Made by a program: the position numbers and the translations under genes. Below are positions 1 through 12,404 of a DNA stretch of 64,000 nt, piece after piece. The stretch spans positions 62,001 to 126,000 of the forward strand of contig JAAOOA010000642.1 in assembly GCA_012861695.1 (NCBI GenBank). The letters are read 5' to 3'. The notes beneath the pieces are model-generated. The model did not search any database and had not been told where the DNA came from. It saw only the letters and a list, made by a program, of their open reading frames with translations. How positions within the stretch are numbered: the stretch's first letter is position 1; every line of letters starts with the position of its first letter. Source of the stretch: Trematomus loennbergii (taxonomy: Eukaryota > Chordata > Actinopteri > Perciformes > Nototheniidae).

Positions 1-901
<901 letters not shown>

Positions 902-1021
902 AGTCCGATGACATTAGCCGTTCGTCAGCAGGGCATCCATTCAGAGAAGCACCACATTTGGTCTCCATGGATACCAGCTGTGCACCTGAGCAAAGTGGGA
1001 TTCATTGTTTGAGGAGAGCGA

Positions 1022-1172
<151 letters not shown>

Positions 1173-1210
1173 AAAGGACAAAACAAAGAATTTATTTTCT
1201 CTGCCGTCTT

Positions 1211-1519
1211 TTGTCTTTTGGGGCGAGCAGAGAAATTCTTCTGTTGTTCTTTACATGTGTGATCTTGTCTATTCTACAGTACTGCAATACTACCTGGTAC
1301 AGCTTTAAAATCAAATCTGCTCAAAGATTGTTGGTCAACCCTGTCAGAGACTCTATGACTCATCATAACAACCTAGTGAGGCTGTCCAACAACATCATCT
1401 CTGACCCAAACCATGTTCTGAACAGTGAATATGAACTGCTACCATCTAATTGGAGATACAGGGTCCCACGATTCAATAAGGTCAGACTGAAGCACTCCTT
1501 TGTGCATCAGTCAATCAGA
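1211..1519 (+). mobile_element. LINE reverse-transcriptase ORF, C-terminal fragment
   Basis: An open frame on the + strand reads like the C-terminus of a teleost non-LTR retrotransposon ORF2. It has a segment with SILQYCNTTWYS, then SNNIISDPNHVLNSEYELLP, then a basic RYRVPR stretch and HSFVHQSI. There is no catalytic RT core, so the copy is strongly 5'-truncated. The 3' part is interrupted by a SINE and appears to resume at about 1710. The clade is not certain. Confidence 0.6.
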
Positions 1520-1709
1520 GGGAGGCGTGTTGTGCAGTGGGCTGTGCGTTGGTGTTCTGATCAGGGAGCACAGGTTCAAACCCCACTGCAGTCAGCATGT
1601 CGTTGTGTCCCTGAGACACTTCACCCCAAATTGCTCCTGTAGGGATTGTCCACAGTATTGAGTATGTAAGTCGCTTTGGATAAAAGCGTCTAACAAGTAA
1701 CATGTAATG
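1520..1709 (+). mobile_element. tRNA-derived SINE
   Basis: The 5' part resembles a tRNA promoter: an A-box-like GTGCAGTGGGCTG and a B box GGTTCAAACCCC at about 1573-1584. The 3' body carries the common fish SINE tail around TCGCTTTGGATAAAAGCG. A second copy of the same family, on the other strand, is at 8491-8676. Target-site duplications are not clear for this copy. Confidence 0.75.
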
Positions 1710-1936
1710 TCGATCCTCTCAGTAAATACAGAGCTAAATCTCAGATCAAATGCACGCTGAAGCTCTTTGAGCATGTTTTCTCTCACTGATTGTGCTGTTA
1801 TGTTAAATGTTTGTTGTTTGTGTTTCAAGTATTTGTGTCTGGATATTTGTCTATGTTGGTGTTGGACATGGAGCTGCTGTGACGCAAGTCACATTTCAGA
1901 CTTGGTCTGACTAATAAAGTAATATCGTATCGTATG
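1710..1936 (+). mobile_element. LINE 3' UTR and ATCGT-type tail
   Basis: Non-coding sequence following the SINE ends in GACTAATAAAGTAATATCGT and a short ATCGT repeat. It is read as the 3' end of the LINE fragment starting at 1211. The tail motif matters because a very long degenerate array of the same motif lies at 45.6-46.4 kb. Confidence 0.5.
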
Positions 1937-2474
1937 TGTGTGTTCTGTGAGGTCTTTGAAAGGTATATTGTGAAAAGACAGCTACATCTGCTGAGTTATG
2001 CACTAACATTACATTATAAGAAATGTTTCCAATATTTTTTTAACAAAAGACAAAAGCCTCAATTTAAATCAAAGTATATTTCCTGCAATAGCATCTTGTT
2101 GCTTTTGAGCATGCCTTAGCCTTGATGTTTTGACCTAACAGTTTTGACTTGCATCCAGTTTTAGGCCGTATTGATATGATACACTTGAGCTTGAACATTA
2201 TAAATGAAAACAAGGTAAGCATACTTTAGTGGTAATGCGGCTCATAGCCCTTTAGCGATAAAGGGCTCTTGTCTTATCAACAAGCTAATAAACAAGCTAA
2301 GCTAACTTTAGCAGTCGCTATGTTCGGTGTCGTTCGGTTTGGAAAGGACAAGAGCTTTGAAGATAACTCGTCTCCCTATAAATAAAAAACAGCAGAACAT
2401 CTAGAGCTGAAATTACCAGCGAAACATCGACCAAACTGTTGTCCGTCAAGCCAAGCAAATGTTAATAATACATG

Positions 2475-2640
2475 TAAGATAAGATAAGAAGTACTTTATT
2501 GATCCCAATTTGGGAAATGTTTGCGTTGCAGCAGCATAAAAAGACATGGCATTGTACATTAGAGCAATTAAAAGACCAGAAATGAACAATCCAAAATGTA
2601 AACATCTCAAAAAAAAATAGCATTAAAAAAGTAGAAAATA
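2475..2640 (-). mobile_element. LINE 3'-end fragment (GATAA-type tail)
   Basis: Starts with TAAGATAAGATAAGAAG followed by TACTTTATTGATCCCAATTT. This is the reverse complement of the 3' end of a common fish LINE class whose sense ends read TTGGGATCAATAAAGT. Sense copies of similar ends occur near 5390 and 8265. Confidence 0.55.
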
Positions 2641-3713
2641 TACATGTTGAAATATCAATTTAATTTATATTACGCTTTTCCTGGTAATCAAAGTCGCTAG
2701 CGGTTAGCTCACAACTGCTAAGTCCGATCAGATAAGCATTCATTTTAAGATGAATGTTTTTTAACTGTTTTAATCACTAGGTCTGTTTGTCACGTTGCAA
2801 CCAAAGTCAGTCTTGTGTCATTACTACAGACTCCTAGTAGCAGAGAATGACGCATGTTGACTTTGAATGGGTTTTACACGACTTTGTTATCGTTGAAGCA
2901 GAATATATTTAGTCCAAAACACACATCCCTCTCTCCAGCCCTCTCTCTCTCCAGTGACTCAGTGTAATTGCAGTCATTTTTCTCCCTCAGTAATCGAACT
3001 GTGTGTGGGCATCAACGTGACGTGACATGAAAAGTACGGGGTCTCAGTTCCTCTCCACACCTCAGATAATCCAGTTGTTTTGACGCTTTGCACAAATGAA
3101 TTCCTTCCACCAAATGCATGGGTGTCCGTACGTAGTTTTGGGAGACATAAAATGAAAAGATGAAGCCACCAATGAAGAGAGAAGTCAACGGAGTATTTCA
3201 GGAGCTGTGTAATGTGTGACGGGGGAGGAAACGGATGTACATAGTGATTCTGACACCTGAGATCAAAGCTATTTGTTAGTGTGCCTTTTTGTTTGCTAAA
3301 TGATTTCCTGACTAGTCCAAAGATCTTGAGGAGAAATATTAGAGAAACAGCGAGAGAGGAGACGGTTAAGCATGCAGTATTGGCTTTGTCTAATTCAAAT
3401 CAAAAGGGGTAGCTTTTGATTTTCAATTATTGGTTTTGTGTGGCCAACTTTCATTTTGAGTTATATCGTTCTCTCTGGTATTGAAAGCCTGTCTCAAGTG
3501 GTTAACGTCTTGCAGCTCTCCAGCCTGGATCAGTTGCAAAAGATGAGTGTTTGCTTTATGTTTGGGAAAGTCCTGTCTTCTAATGTCAGAGTACAGAAAC
3601 ACGTCCCTTTGCTCTCTGGAGTTCATGTCATCATTTCACCATCACCATCACTTTGATCCAGACTGAAAAAACCTCAAGAACTTCTAGGTAGATTTGAGTA
3701 AAATATGGTACAA
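2641..3713. other. Unannotated non-coding stretch
   Basis: No coding exon or clear repeat was recognised apart from a short piece near 2668 (ATTACGCTTTTCCTGG) related to the fragment at 18958. Confidence 0.4.
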
Positions 3714-3723
3714 ATGTTCATGA

Positions 3724-4121
3724 CCGAAATAACGAGATTGCGGATACAAGTGGCCGAGATGGGTTTTCTCCGCAGGGTGGCTGGCATCTCCCTTAGGGAT
3801 AAGGTGAGAAGTTCAGTCATCCGGGAGGGACTCGGAGTTGAAGCCAGTTGAGGTGGTTCGGGCACCTAGTAAGGATGCCACCTGGGCGCCTCCCTAGGGA
3901 GGTGTTCCAGGCACGTCCAGCTGGGAAGAGACCGAGGGGTAGACCTAGGACCAGGTGGAGGGATTATATCTCTTTGCTGGCCTGGGAGCGCCTTGGGATC
4001 CCCCAGTCAGAGCTGGTTGATGTGGCCAGGGAAAGGAACGTTTGGGGCTCTCTGCTGGAACTGCTGGAACTGCTACCTCCGCGACCCGACCACGGATAAG
4101 CTGGAGAAGATGGATGGATGG
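3724..4121 (+). mobile_element. 5'-truncated Rex3-like (RTE clade) LINE, copy 1
   Basis: The + strand encodes the ORF2 C-terminal tail: LRWFGHLVRMPPGRLP-type sequence, RPRGRPRTRWRDY, then LLPPRPDHG and stop at about 4099. A (GATG)n 3' tail follows. Perfect 10-bp target-site duplications ATGTTCATGA flank it at 3714-3723 and 4122-4131, giving exact insertion limits. Relative to copy 2 (27387-28029) it is shorter at the 5' end, lacks about 15 bases near 3843 and has a small CTGCTGGAA duplication near 4060. The Rex3 name rests on the GATG tail and my memory of the family. Confidence 0.85.
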
Positions 4122-4131
4122 ATGTTCATGA

Positions 4132-5138
4132 TCCCTGGATGATGAGTCCTGCAGATGTTTGGCGATCCCCTGACTTTTCATCATACGGTTAAAATTGTCT
4201 CAGAATTAATTGAATCAACTTTTGAAAAAGCCCTCAACTACACATATTTAGTTGAGTTTACAACCAAATACTATAGATTGGATAAAGTAAATTCATCATG
4301 TCGTAAACCAATGGTTGGAGTGTGGCGTTTTGGTTTTAGCCATATTGTTTTTTGATGGAGACAACATTTGTACTAGAGAATAAAGCAAAGAAGTTGTAGC
4401 ACGAGGAAATACTGCCACCATCCAATCCTATTAATTACAAAGAAGCCACGCCCTAATGCACACTCTGTCTATTTGACTTAATAAAAGGCAGTTTCTGAAC
4501 TGATTCTTTTTCATTTTATTCTCAAAACTTAAGAGAATGGTGACAGTTACCCCAAAAAGTCAACATACAGGCCAAAAAACCAAAACATTAAGCCGTCTTG
4601 AACTGTCATTTTCTTTGGTTTGCCACTATGGGCGACCAGCTTTGATAGATTTATTTGAACATAGAGATTAATCAGCTTTCAGAGGACAAAACGTCCTTGT
4701 GAATATTGGACACAGAGTCCATTGTAGCTTAAATGAATACATCCAGTCCCTGCACATCTCACTGGAGCAGACGGGGCACCATAACCTTGATGATTGCTCT
4801 TTTCGTTTGATATTGGACTCAAAGGGCCGGTCAGTGATAGTAAAGACTGTTTTATAAGGTCTCTTCCACACAGTTACATTTCCTGTTGAAACATCCCTGA
4901 GCTTCACAGTGAAGCCTGTGCATAAGGGTGTCAATGCAGCAATGGAGAAGCATTTAAAGTGCATATAAAAAGTAAATGTTCCCTCAAAGAGAAAAATCAC
5001 GTTGATGCATTTGTATGATCAGTGTTGTAAAATCTGCAAAGACAACACGACACCACTATGCAGGGCGGAGAGACCTGAATCTCCCTCAGAGGCAAATTAA
5101 CACCGGGGCATCATTTGCATAATGTGCAAATTCAAACG
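4132..5138. other. Unannotated non-coding stretch
   Basis: Nothing convincing. A 110-codon open frame on the - strand (4668-5000) has no recognised homology and no splice context. Confidence 0.4.
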
Positions 5139-5385
5139 AAGGCAAGGCAAGTTTATTTATAAAGCACCTTTCAACACAAAGCAATTCAAAGTGCTTTTCA
5201 AAGACCATTAAGAAATGTGCTGCGGAAACACACAGAAGAGCGTTGAAAAACAGTCATTCAAAAGCAAAGATTAACACAGGTATAAAATACATGAATACAA
5301 GGTACAGTGCAGTGTGAGATGTGAGTAGTTCAATTAAAAGCAGCGGCAAAACGAAAGGTCTTCAGCCTGGATTTAAAAGTAGTAG
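5139..5385 (-). mobile_element. L2/Maui-like LINE 3' end
   Basis: Begins with (AAGGC)n then AGTTTATTTATAAAGCACC and runs into CAGCCTGGATTTAAAAGT. It is collinear with the 3' end of the larger L2 element at 37816-38060, also on the - strand. Only about 250 bp remain, as expected of 5' truncation. Confidence 0.85.
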
Positions 5386-5387
5386 TA

Positions 5388-5433
5388 GTATTTCCCAACT
5401 TGGGATCAATAAAGTTCTTCTTTTCTTATCTTC
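5388..5433 (+). mobile_element. LINE 3'-tail scrap
   Basis: TTTCCCAACTTGGGATCAAT followed by AAAGTTCTTC and a TCTTATCTT end. It resembles the sense 3' end of the element at 2475-2640. Confidence 0.45.
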
Positions 5434-5532
5434 AGTATAACGGAAAGGTTTCCTCACCATTTTATTATTATTTGTTAGTTTGTCTCGTTACATTTCCACC
5501 ACAACACACACACACTCTCATTCACTCACACA

Positions 5533-6412
5533 CAGAGATGGCAAAAGTACACACATCCTTTACTCAAGTAGAAGTACAGATACTCGTGTTTAAAATACTC
5601 TGGTAAAAGTAGAAGTACTGACTGAACTTCTTTACTCAAGTAAAAGTAAAGAGGGCTTTGAAATGTACTTCAGTAAAAAGTACCCATACCTAGCAGCTGT
5701 TTTAAAGAGTACCTGACCTCCCTTTATATTAATAGAACAATAATGTCATTGTTAGCTAATGAATGTTTCCATGCTGAACAACGGCAACATGACAACGTTT
5801 TCATTGGTCCCTCTTCTTTAGAGAAGACCAGGAAATGATGGATACACGGATCGTGTTCAAATCAATAGGCACGCAATGACTCTAAATAATAATGATCACG
5901 CCACCAGACACACATTCAAACTAAAGGAACCAGCCTGTTTGGAAAATGTAAGAAGTAGAAAGTACAGGTATTTGTGTTCAACATGTAAGAAGTAGAAAGT
6001 ACAGGTATTTGTGTTCAACATGTAAGAAGTAGAAAGTACAGGTATTTGTGTTCAAAATTTAAGAAGTAGAAAGTACAGGTATTTGTGTTCAAATTTGAGA
6101 AGTAGAAAGTACAGGTATTAGTGTTCAAATGTAAGAAGTAGAAAGTACAGGTATTTGGGTTCAACATGTAAGAAGTAGAAAGTACAGGTATTTGTGTTCA
6201 AAATGTAAGAAGTAGAAAGTACAGGTATTTGTGTTCAAAATGTAAGAAGTAGAAAGTACAGGTATTTGTGTTCAACATGTAAGAAGTAGAAAGTACAGGT
6301 ATTTGTGTTCAAAAGTAAAAGTCGTCAGAAAAATGGAGTAAAGCACTGATACCAGAAACATGTACTTAAGTACAGAAACAAAGTACTTGTACTCCACTAC
6401 TTCCCACCTCTG
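5533..6412 (+). mobile_element. AGTAC-rich TIR element B, copy 1 (10-unit VNTR)
   Basis: Ends are imperfect inverted repeats: CAGAGATGGCAAAAGTA at the left and the reverse complement of CAGAGGTGGGAAGTA at the right. The interior is non-coding and includes a 37-bp tandem array (5945-6316). A second copy of the same element, with the same internal order, lies at 46714-47356 but has only about three units. Direct repeats of about 63-75 bp (5470-5532 and 6413-6487) flank this copy instead of a simple target-site duplication. Confidence 0.75.
5945..6316. repeat. 37-bp VNTR, about 10 units
   Basis: Unit core is AAGAAGTAGAAAGTACAGGT followed by ATTTGTGTTCAA and a short variable joint. Units differ by one or two bases and small length changes at the joint. 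There are no spacers, so it is a minisatellite and not a CRISPR array. Confidence 0.95.
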
Positions 6413-6487
6413 TTGGTTAGTTTGTCTCGGTACATTTCCATCACAACACACACACACACGTGCACGTTTCTCATTCACTCACACACA

Positions 6488-7044
6488 TCTGACCTATGAG
6501 TCATCCTGGCTTCACTACAGACTCTCTCTCTCTCTGTTTCCTGTCTCTTTAAACCTCTTCTTGTCACAGATGGATTCCGCAGACAGCCACAGTCTTAGAG
6601 CTGCTTCCTGTCTCTCTCCGGGCACTCAGCGACCGCCAGAATCAGGCCCAGTTTAACCGGCAATTAAAAGCCTAATTCCTCATCGCTCACTACAATGGAG
6701 AAGGTGCAGGGGCCGGATAAACCCAAACAAAAAGCTTTGAGCAATGACCCACTAACACTGAATGTGAGAGTGGGTTTCAATTATTCCAGACTAATGTGGG
6801 GAATCAGCTGCAGAACGGGCTTCACACTGGCAGGCTCTTTGTGTAGAAATGACTCACGGCTTTATGGGAATTTGAAATTGCCCAATCTGTTTCCTGAATT
6901 GATCTGCTGCGGTGAGGTTATTGGGAAGTGCAAGTTGAAAAGAAAAAAGGATGCATGCCTCAGGCTCAATCAATCACACATATATCAGGTTAGTGGGAGC
7001 ACTGTGTGGAGGATTATACAATATAAATACAATTTGCACAGGTA
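6488..7044. other. Unannotated, non-repetitive-looking stretch
   Basis: No known gene or repeat is visible. The balanced composition and lack of repeat motifs at 6680-6930 make it a candidate for unique, possibly conserved, non-coding DNA upstream of scg2, but nothing here shows conservation. Confidence 0.3.
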
Positions 7045-7340
7045 TAGGGCTGCACGATTGGACAAATGAACTTATTGTGATTTTTTTGACTGATTTTGCG
7101 AGAACAATTAAGGAAGGAATGATAATTTCTCCATTATTATTCTCATTATCCTAAAAAATGTATTGATGATCATGGTGTGATTTATTTAAAAGATCAGTTC
7201 CAAACAAATATGTTTTGTTTAGTCTTTGGAACAATATTTGGCGCTCCGAAAAATAATATTTAAGACATATTCGGTCATATTGTGCGTCCTGCGATTTCAA
7301 AATTGCAGTTTTGATCAACTCGATTAATTATGCAGCCCTA
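7045..7340. mobile_element. TIR MITE (GGGCTGCACGATT family)
   Basis: Left end TAGGGCTGCACGATT and right end reverse complement TAGGGCTGCATAATT form terminal inverted repeats around a 296-bp AT-rich, non-coding body. The outermost TA at both ends may be a TA target duplication. Superfamily not assigned. Confidence 0.75.
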
Positions 7341-8260
7341 CATAGCTTTGTTAAATCAAATCAACGTTTAGTTAAATAGCCAAATATCACAAAACCTGTT
7401 TGGCTTTACAGATTAACAGACATAGATGACAGCTTAAAATATAGTTAAAGTTACAAGAAAATGATAAAAGACATGAAAGAACGTGAAGTACAAATAGATG
7501 GAAAATAAAACGAGATAAAATACAACAAAAATACAGTAACAAAACAAGAAAAACAATACAAATAAATATAGTAAAAATACAATAAGAACTAATAAATAAT
7601 ACAGTCAAAAACTATAAATACATTAAAAGAAAACTATAAAAACAATATCATAAATACCATAAAATGTAGGAGTCAGGAGTCCAAGCTCAGGGTAATCTTA
7701 AACCAGCTCTAACAGTATACATGTATGCATTTCCTTTTTAAGTATGCTTTCACCGTGCCATAAATAAAACAAGACATCGTTTTAAGGCAGAATTATTGGA
7801 TGTATTAAATCTGCAGTTTCACATCCATTGCACCTCAGGCGATTCTACCTCACAGACATCTTTTAGCTTCCTCCTCTCTTAAAAGCAGCCAGTGTTTACT
7901 CCTTCGAGCTCTTCAGTATCTGTGCCAAGAATATATCCCTCAGAGAGTCTGAGATGTATTATAAAAGCCCCCCCGGGTGGCATCTCTTCAGGAAACTGTT
8001 CAGTGTGAAAGGCTGTCTGTCACGATCAGCTTGCATCACAAATGAAAAGCTCCATGCAGGGATCTCTCTCTCTGGGATCGGATAGTTGATTGTTTTCATT
8101 TATGCACGGCCGATGCGTCTCCATATAGGGAAATGAAGCGCTTGTGATGTGCTCTTAAAAGCAAAAGATGGTGGATGTTGTCAAGTCTGTCTCCTAGAAA
8201 TATTACTTTCCCTTTTCAACAGCTCACCTCTGGCTGCAGAGAACTCGCTGCTACATGGTT
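7341..8260. other. Unannotated stretch, AT-rich at 7.4-7.65 kb
   Basis: 7400-7660 is A-rich with many AATAAA-like runs and no coding signal. 7690-8240 looks unique and contains no recognised exon or repeat. Confidence 0.35.
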
Positions 8261-8351
8261 TCCCAAATTGGGTTCAATAAAGTATCCATATATCTATCAA
8301 TCTGTCAATCTATCTGTCAATCTATCTATCTGTCTATCTATCTATCTATCA
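8261..8351 (+). mobile_element. LINE 3' tail with (TCTA)n
   Basis: TTTCCCAAATTGGGTTCAAT then AAAGTATCC followed by an imperfect (TCTA/TCTG)n tract. It is the sense 3' end of the LINE type also seen near 5390, with an expanded tail. Confidence 0.5.
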
Positions 8352-8365
8352 TGACAAAGTACTTA

Positions 8366-8490
8366 AAGGTAGGGTAGGTAAGAATGGAGAAACCAGCTCG
8401 AGTGCGCTAGAATTTGAAACTACGCAGCCGAAAAAAATCTGCCCCTTCCTTCAGACTTCCTTACAGAGCCCCTCCTCCAACACACACGTT
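8366..8490 (-). mobile_element. Partial TTAA-type MITE C, copy 1
   Basis: Starts TTAAAGGTAGGGTAGGTAAG and continues collinear with the right half of MITE C (9972-10353) read in reverse, up to CTCCTCCAACACACACG. It is then interrupted by a SINE. The remainder of the MITE is missing. Confidence 0.75.
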
Positions 8491-8676
8491 ACATGTCATT
8501 TGTTAGACGCTTTTATCCAAAGCAACTTACATACATTCAGTACTGAGGACAATCCCCACAGAGCAATTTGGGGTGAAGTGTCTCAGGGACACAACGACAT
8601 GCTGATTGCAATGGGACTCGAACTTGCTATCCCCTGATTTGAAGTCCAGCACACTAGCCACTTTGCCACAGCCGCC
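8491..8676 (-). mobile_element. tRNA-derived SINE, reverse orientation
   Basis: Read on the - strand it matches the SINE at 1520-1709, ending in GGATAAAAGCGTCTAACAAA. Perfect 10-bp target-site duplications CACACACGTT are at 8481-8490 and 8677-8686. The insertion sits inside the MITE C remnant, so it is younger than that MITE. Confidence 0.85.
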
Positions 8677-8686
8677 CACACACGTT

Positions 8687-9967
8687 CACATTGTTTTAAC
8701 GCAAATTAGGAAAAAGTAGACATTGATGCTACAATCAAACAGGGGAGATTAGTAACCCAATATCAGCTACTCAAAATTATAGAAAATGAATTCCGTACAT
8801 TCTCAAAACATTTGATTATTTGCTCTAGTCATATTCCCCATAGGTCAAATATCACACCTCAATAATGGCTAAATGGAAAAGCCTTCAGAAATGGATCAAC
8901 AGCTTGTGAAAGTTCACATCCTCACATCACAGTCGTTCTCCAACAGCTCTGAACCTGTGATGTGTAAGGTGCTGCAAAAGGATATTGAGCAGAAATGTGT
9001 TGATTACCTCATGTGGGGTCTTGAGGAGTGAGGTCGAGGCCACACAAAGCACCATTTAGGGGGAATGTCCAGATAAAAGATGATGTGTTTGGTCTTTTAT
9101 ACAGTAGGAAACACACAGAGGGGTGAGCAGTGGAAGATATGCTTACTGTGAGTTACATTGACCTTCAGGTGGTGAGTGTTGTTTTTGTGAGGTTCCTAAA
9201 TGAAGATTGAGTTTGATAAGGAAGGAGTCCGCAGATAAACAACAACAGGTTCGTTGTTAAACGTTCGGGCGTTTAAGAGTAGATATAAAGTCAAAGCTGC
9301 TCTCATCAGTGTTTACGTAAAAAAATTGGGGCCAAAAAACTTGTCCGGAAAGATTTGAATGTCCCGAACAAATGGTGGAAATGTCGGTCTAATACTATCC
9401 ATGTTTTGGTAGCAAGTGACAGGAAGGAAAGAATGACCATGATCACCGTGGCATGTAGATTTATGTTGTACTGAAAGTAGGCTACTTTAATATAAGACCC
9501 CGTCAATAACCTTGTGCATAACTCAAAATAATAAACACTATGCAAGCTTACGCTGTAACTATTAACTCAAGGAACTTCCCTTAGATTTAGGATGACAGAT
9601 TCTTAAAATACAGAATAAAAACAACTTGTAATCAACCCAAATACAGGTAACCAAGGCTAAGAGAAAACACTAGTTCTCACACACGGTTTGTAAAAGTACT
9701 GCGCTGACATTTGCATAAAAAGCAAGAAATCCATGGTACTTATTCCACTCAAATGTAAACCAGTACTAGAAACGAGGTGACGCTGTTTGCTTAAAATCAG
9801 TATTGATGTATTGCAATCGTAACACCACCATCCTAGCTATTTGAAACCAAACCACAATCTAGATATTAGCAGCCCTCCCAAAATAGTCCTACTTTTAAGG
9901 AGTTAAAAACAATGTGTGAGGACCTCAACACAAACTGATGGACCCAAATGGACCCAGAGAAAAAGTC
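8687..9967. other. Unannotated non-coding stretch
   Basis: No gene or clear repeat was recognised. Short open frames lack splice sites or known motifs. Confidence 0.4.
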
Positions 9968-9971
9968 TTAA

Positions 9972-10353
9972 AGGTGGGGTAGGTAAGTTTGAGAAACCGG
10001 CTCGAGATACACTTTTTGTTATATTCCATGGAATGCTCTTAACATCCCGATAGCAATGAATATCTGAAGTGCTTTGACAAAAAATCCATAAAAACATGTC
10101 ATCTGTGGAAGCCGTAGTACTGTAAAAAGCACGACCAATCATTTGAGCCGGCTCGGCTAAAATAACTGGATGGCCTACCTGCCTGTCAGCCTTCCATCTG
10201 TGCACAAACTTATCTCGTGCCCTCATTGGTCATGTGCGCGTTCGTGTGTGTTGGAGGAGGGGCTCTGTAAGGAAGTGGGAGATTTTTTCCGGCTGTGTAT
10301 TTTCAAATTCTAGCGATCTCGAGCCGGTTTCTCCAAAATTACCTACACCACCT
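9972..10353. mobile_element. TTAA-flanked MITE C, full copy
   Basis: Long terminal inverted repeats: AGGTGGGGTAGGTAAGTTTG at the left and the reverse complement of CCAAAATTACCTACACCACC at the right, each followed inward by a CGGCTCGAG block. TTAA flanks both ends (9968-9971, 10354-10357), pointing to a piggyBac- or Kolobok-type transposase acting in trans. Other copies are at 8366 (partial) and 50615-50964. The interior has no transposase frame. Confidence 0.85.
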
Positions 10354-10357
10354 TTAA

Positions 10358-10790
10358 ATGTAAAAAAAGTATCTTTAATTACAAAGATCAGGAAATTCCT
10401 TTTAACAGAGTAGGTACTGGAATTAACAAAAAGTGCTCACAAGGAGGAAAAACTATGCATAACAAAAAGAGAACTTAAGAAAGAAATGTAAGCCTACAAA
10501 ATTAACAAAACAAAACCTGACATGAGCGAAAGCGATCTTTTCTTAGCTGAGGCTTGGCACGACCATTCGGGGAAACAAACAAGACGAACTGACACAGGAC
10601 AGGGGAGAGACAGGACTATTTAAACATGAGGTGAGTGGGAACAGGTGGAAACAATCAGGGGCGGGGCAGACACTGATGAAGGTGGGAAAACACACAGGGG
10701 GAGGAAGAAACAGGGCGTGAAATGAAAGACAAGAGGTAAATACAAAATAAAACAGGAAATGGAAACGAGACATGACAATAAACACAAAGG
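10358..10790. other. Probable old repeat, host of MITE D
   Basis: Purine-rich text such as GACAGGACTATTTAAACATG and GGGGCGGGGCAGACAC resembles dispersed teleost repeat DNA and seems to resume at about 11280 beyond MITE D. The family was not identified. Confidence 0.3.
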
Positions 10791-11276
10791 GTGCGTCTCA
10801 CTTCGGTTATTTTTAATTTCCTCGCTCCTCGGGCTCGGTATCACCGGAAGTTGATTTGTCTGCGCCATCTTGAGTAGCGTCCCAGTGGCCTTATTTTTGC
10901 CGGAGGACCGAGGATCGAGGATCGAGGAGCGATAACGGAGGAGCGATAATCGAGGAACTACCAGACCATCCTCCGGTCAAATCCTCAGACACTCGCCCCG
11001 CCCCCTCCTTACTGTGTATCGCTCACTGATTGGACGATGCAGCGCATGCACTGATCTGGCTGCTGTCAGACGATCAGCTGTGCGGCGTCATCACAAACGG
11101 ACGTCGCTTCACGTGACGCTCCGGAGGAAACGACGTCCCATTGCTCTTAAAACTAATTTCCCTGCTTCTCGTGGTTTCCTTGCGTCTCTCCATGCTTCCC
11201 TGGTGGGAGGGACTAGTCGCAGGGAAACGACGCAAGTGAGGGACGCAAGGAATCAATTTAACCGAAGTGAGATGCA
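10791..11276. mobile_element. TIR MITE D (CTCACTTCGGTTA ends)
   Basis: Left end GTGCGTCTCACTTCGGTTA and right end reverse complement CTGCATCTCACTTCGGTTA form inverted repeats around a GC-rich non-coding body containing GAGGATCGAGGATCGAGG-type short repeats. It has no transposase frame. Target-site duplication is unclear. Confidence 0.75.
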
Positions 11277-12404
11277 GCTAGAGACTGACTAGAGATGAAG
11301 GATCTAAATAAACAGACATGACCAGACGTGAAAAAACATGAAAATTACAGACATAATACATGAACATAACTAACACATTTGACGAGACACAACACAATGC
11401 AATAACGATAATGCATTGAACATCAGAAAGCAAAAAAGGTCACACTGTTAGCTTCAAACCACAATTTATATAATTGTCAATCAACTTATGTAACACCATA
11501 GTTGTTTGATTACAAACCACAATGCATTTAGATCTTTAGAACTCTCTCAAAATGGCTCCAGGAGTTTAAATGAAACACTGCAATAACGATAATGTATGGT
11601 ACATCAAGTTAAACCAACCATCTCCAATGAAAGCCAAAGATTGATTGATCTTTATTTCATTAAAACACAGCTTACAATATTTCAGTCCAACAACAAAACG
11701 GATATTCTCGATCACGCCTTTGGGAGATAGCACTTGTTATCCAATCACAAGGACCTTTGTATTTATTAGTATGTATCTGACGTTGTGTGTATGATTTATT
11801 AATGCAGTGTAATCTCACAACAGGAGGTGGAGGCCGGAGAGCAGGACCTGAGCGGCTGAGAAAAGGAAAAGCTCTGATGATAAATTATTCAAGAGATTTG
11901 TGCAGTGGGAGTTCTGGGATCCAGAGGAGGATCAATAACCAGATGGAGGTAGTAACATGTACTGATCAAAGAGTGCAATTATGCTGACATTAAAGGTGGA
12001 ACAACTGAGATTATTAGGTTGATAAACAGCCAAAAACCACAAAAAAAATCCTTGTGCAATTCTCCCTAAATCTGTTTATACCAAGACCATTTATTAGATA
12101 CCAGATTGGTCAAATATGACAACGATCAAGACTTTATTTTCACACTCAGGCTGGATATAACCTCACAGGACGAGCACACAATCATACAATCAAGTTCAGG
12201 GAACACTTAACAATCTTAATTATACCCAAACACAAACTACAGTTAAACACAGCTAAAACAAAGTACAATCAAGGTTGAGGGGGACATTATACGTTAGTAT
12301 TTTGGTCATAAACCACGTACAATTTTGAACCAGAGCTGTTTGATGTTCACAAGTAACGAGTCCACGTTTAACTTGCAACTTGGTTTAATAACCGTTTCAT
12401 TCCA
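11277..12404. other. Unannotated non-coding stretch
   Basis: The motif CAATAACGATAATG occurs twice (about 11399 and 11580), suggesting an old partial duplication. Otherwise no gene or repeat was recognised. Confidence 0.35.

Noticed and set aside
1573..1584. B-box sequence GGTTCAAACCCC suggesting a tRNA gene
   Set aside because: No cloverleaf or acceptor stem. The surrounding sequence and the second copy at 8491 show a SINE.
4668..5000. 110-codon open frame on the - strand with Cys-rich text
   Set aside because: No family recognised, no splice or promoter context, and repeat-rich surroundings. Length is within chance.
5945..6316. CRISPR-like regular repeats
   Set aside because: Units are contiguous with no unique spacers, and this is a vertebrate genome. 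It is a 37-bp minisatellite.
6695..7069. 124-codon open frame starting MEKVQGPDKPK
   Set aside because: Runs into the MITE at 7045, has no known motif and no splice sites.
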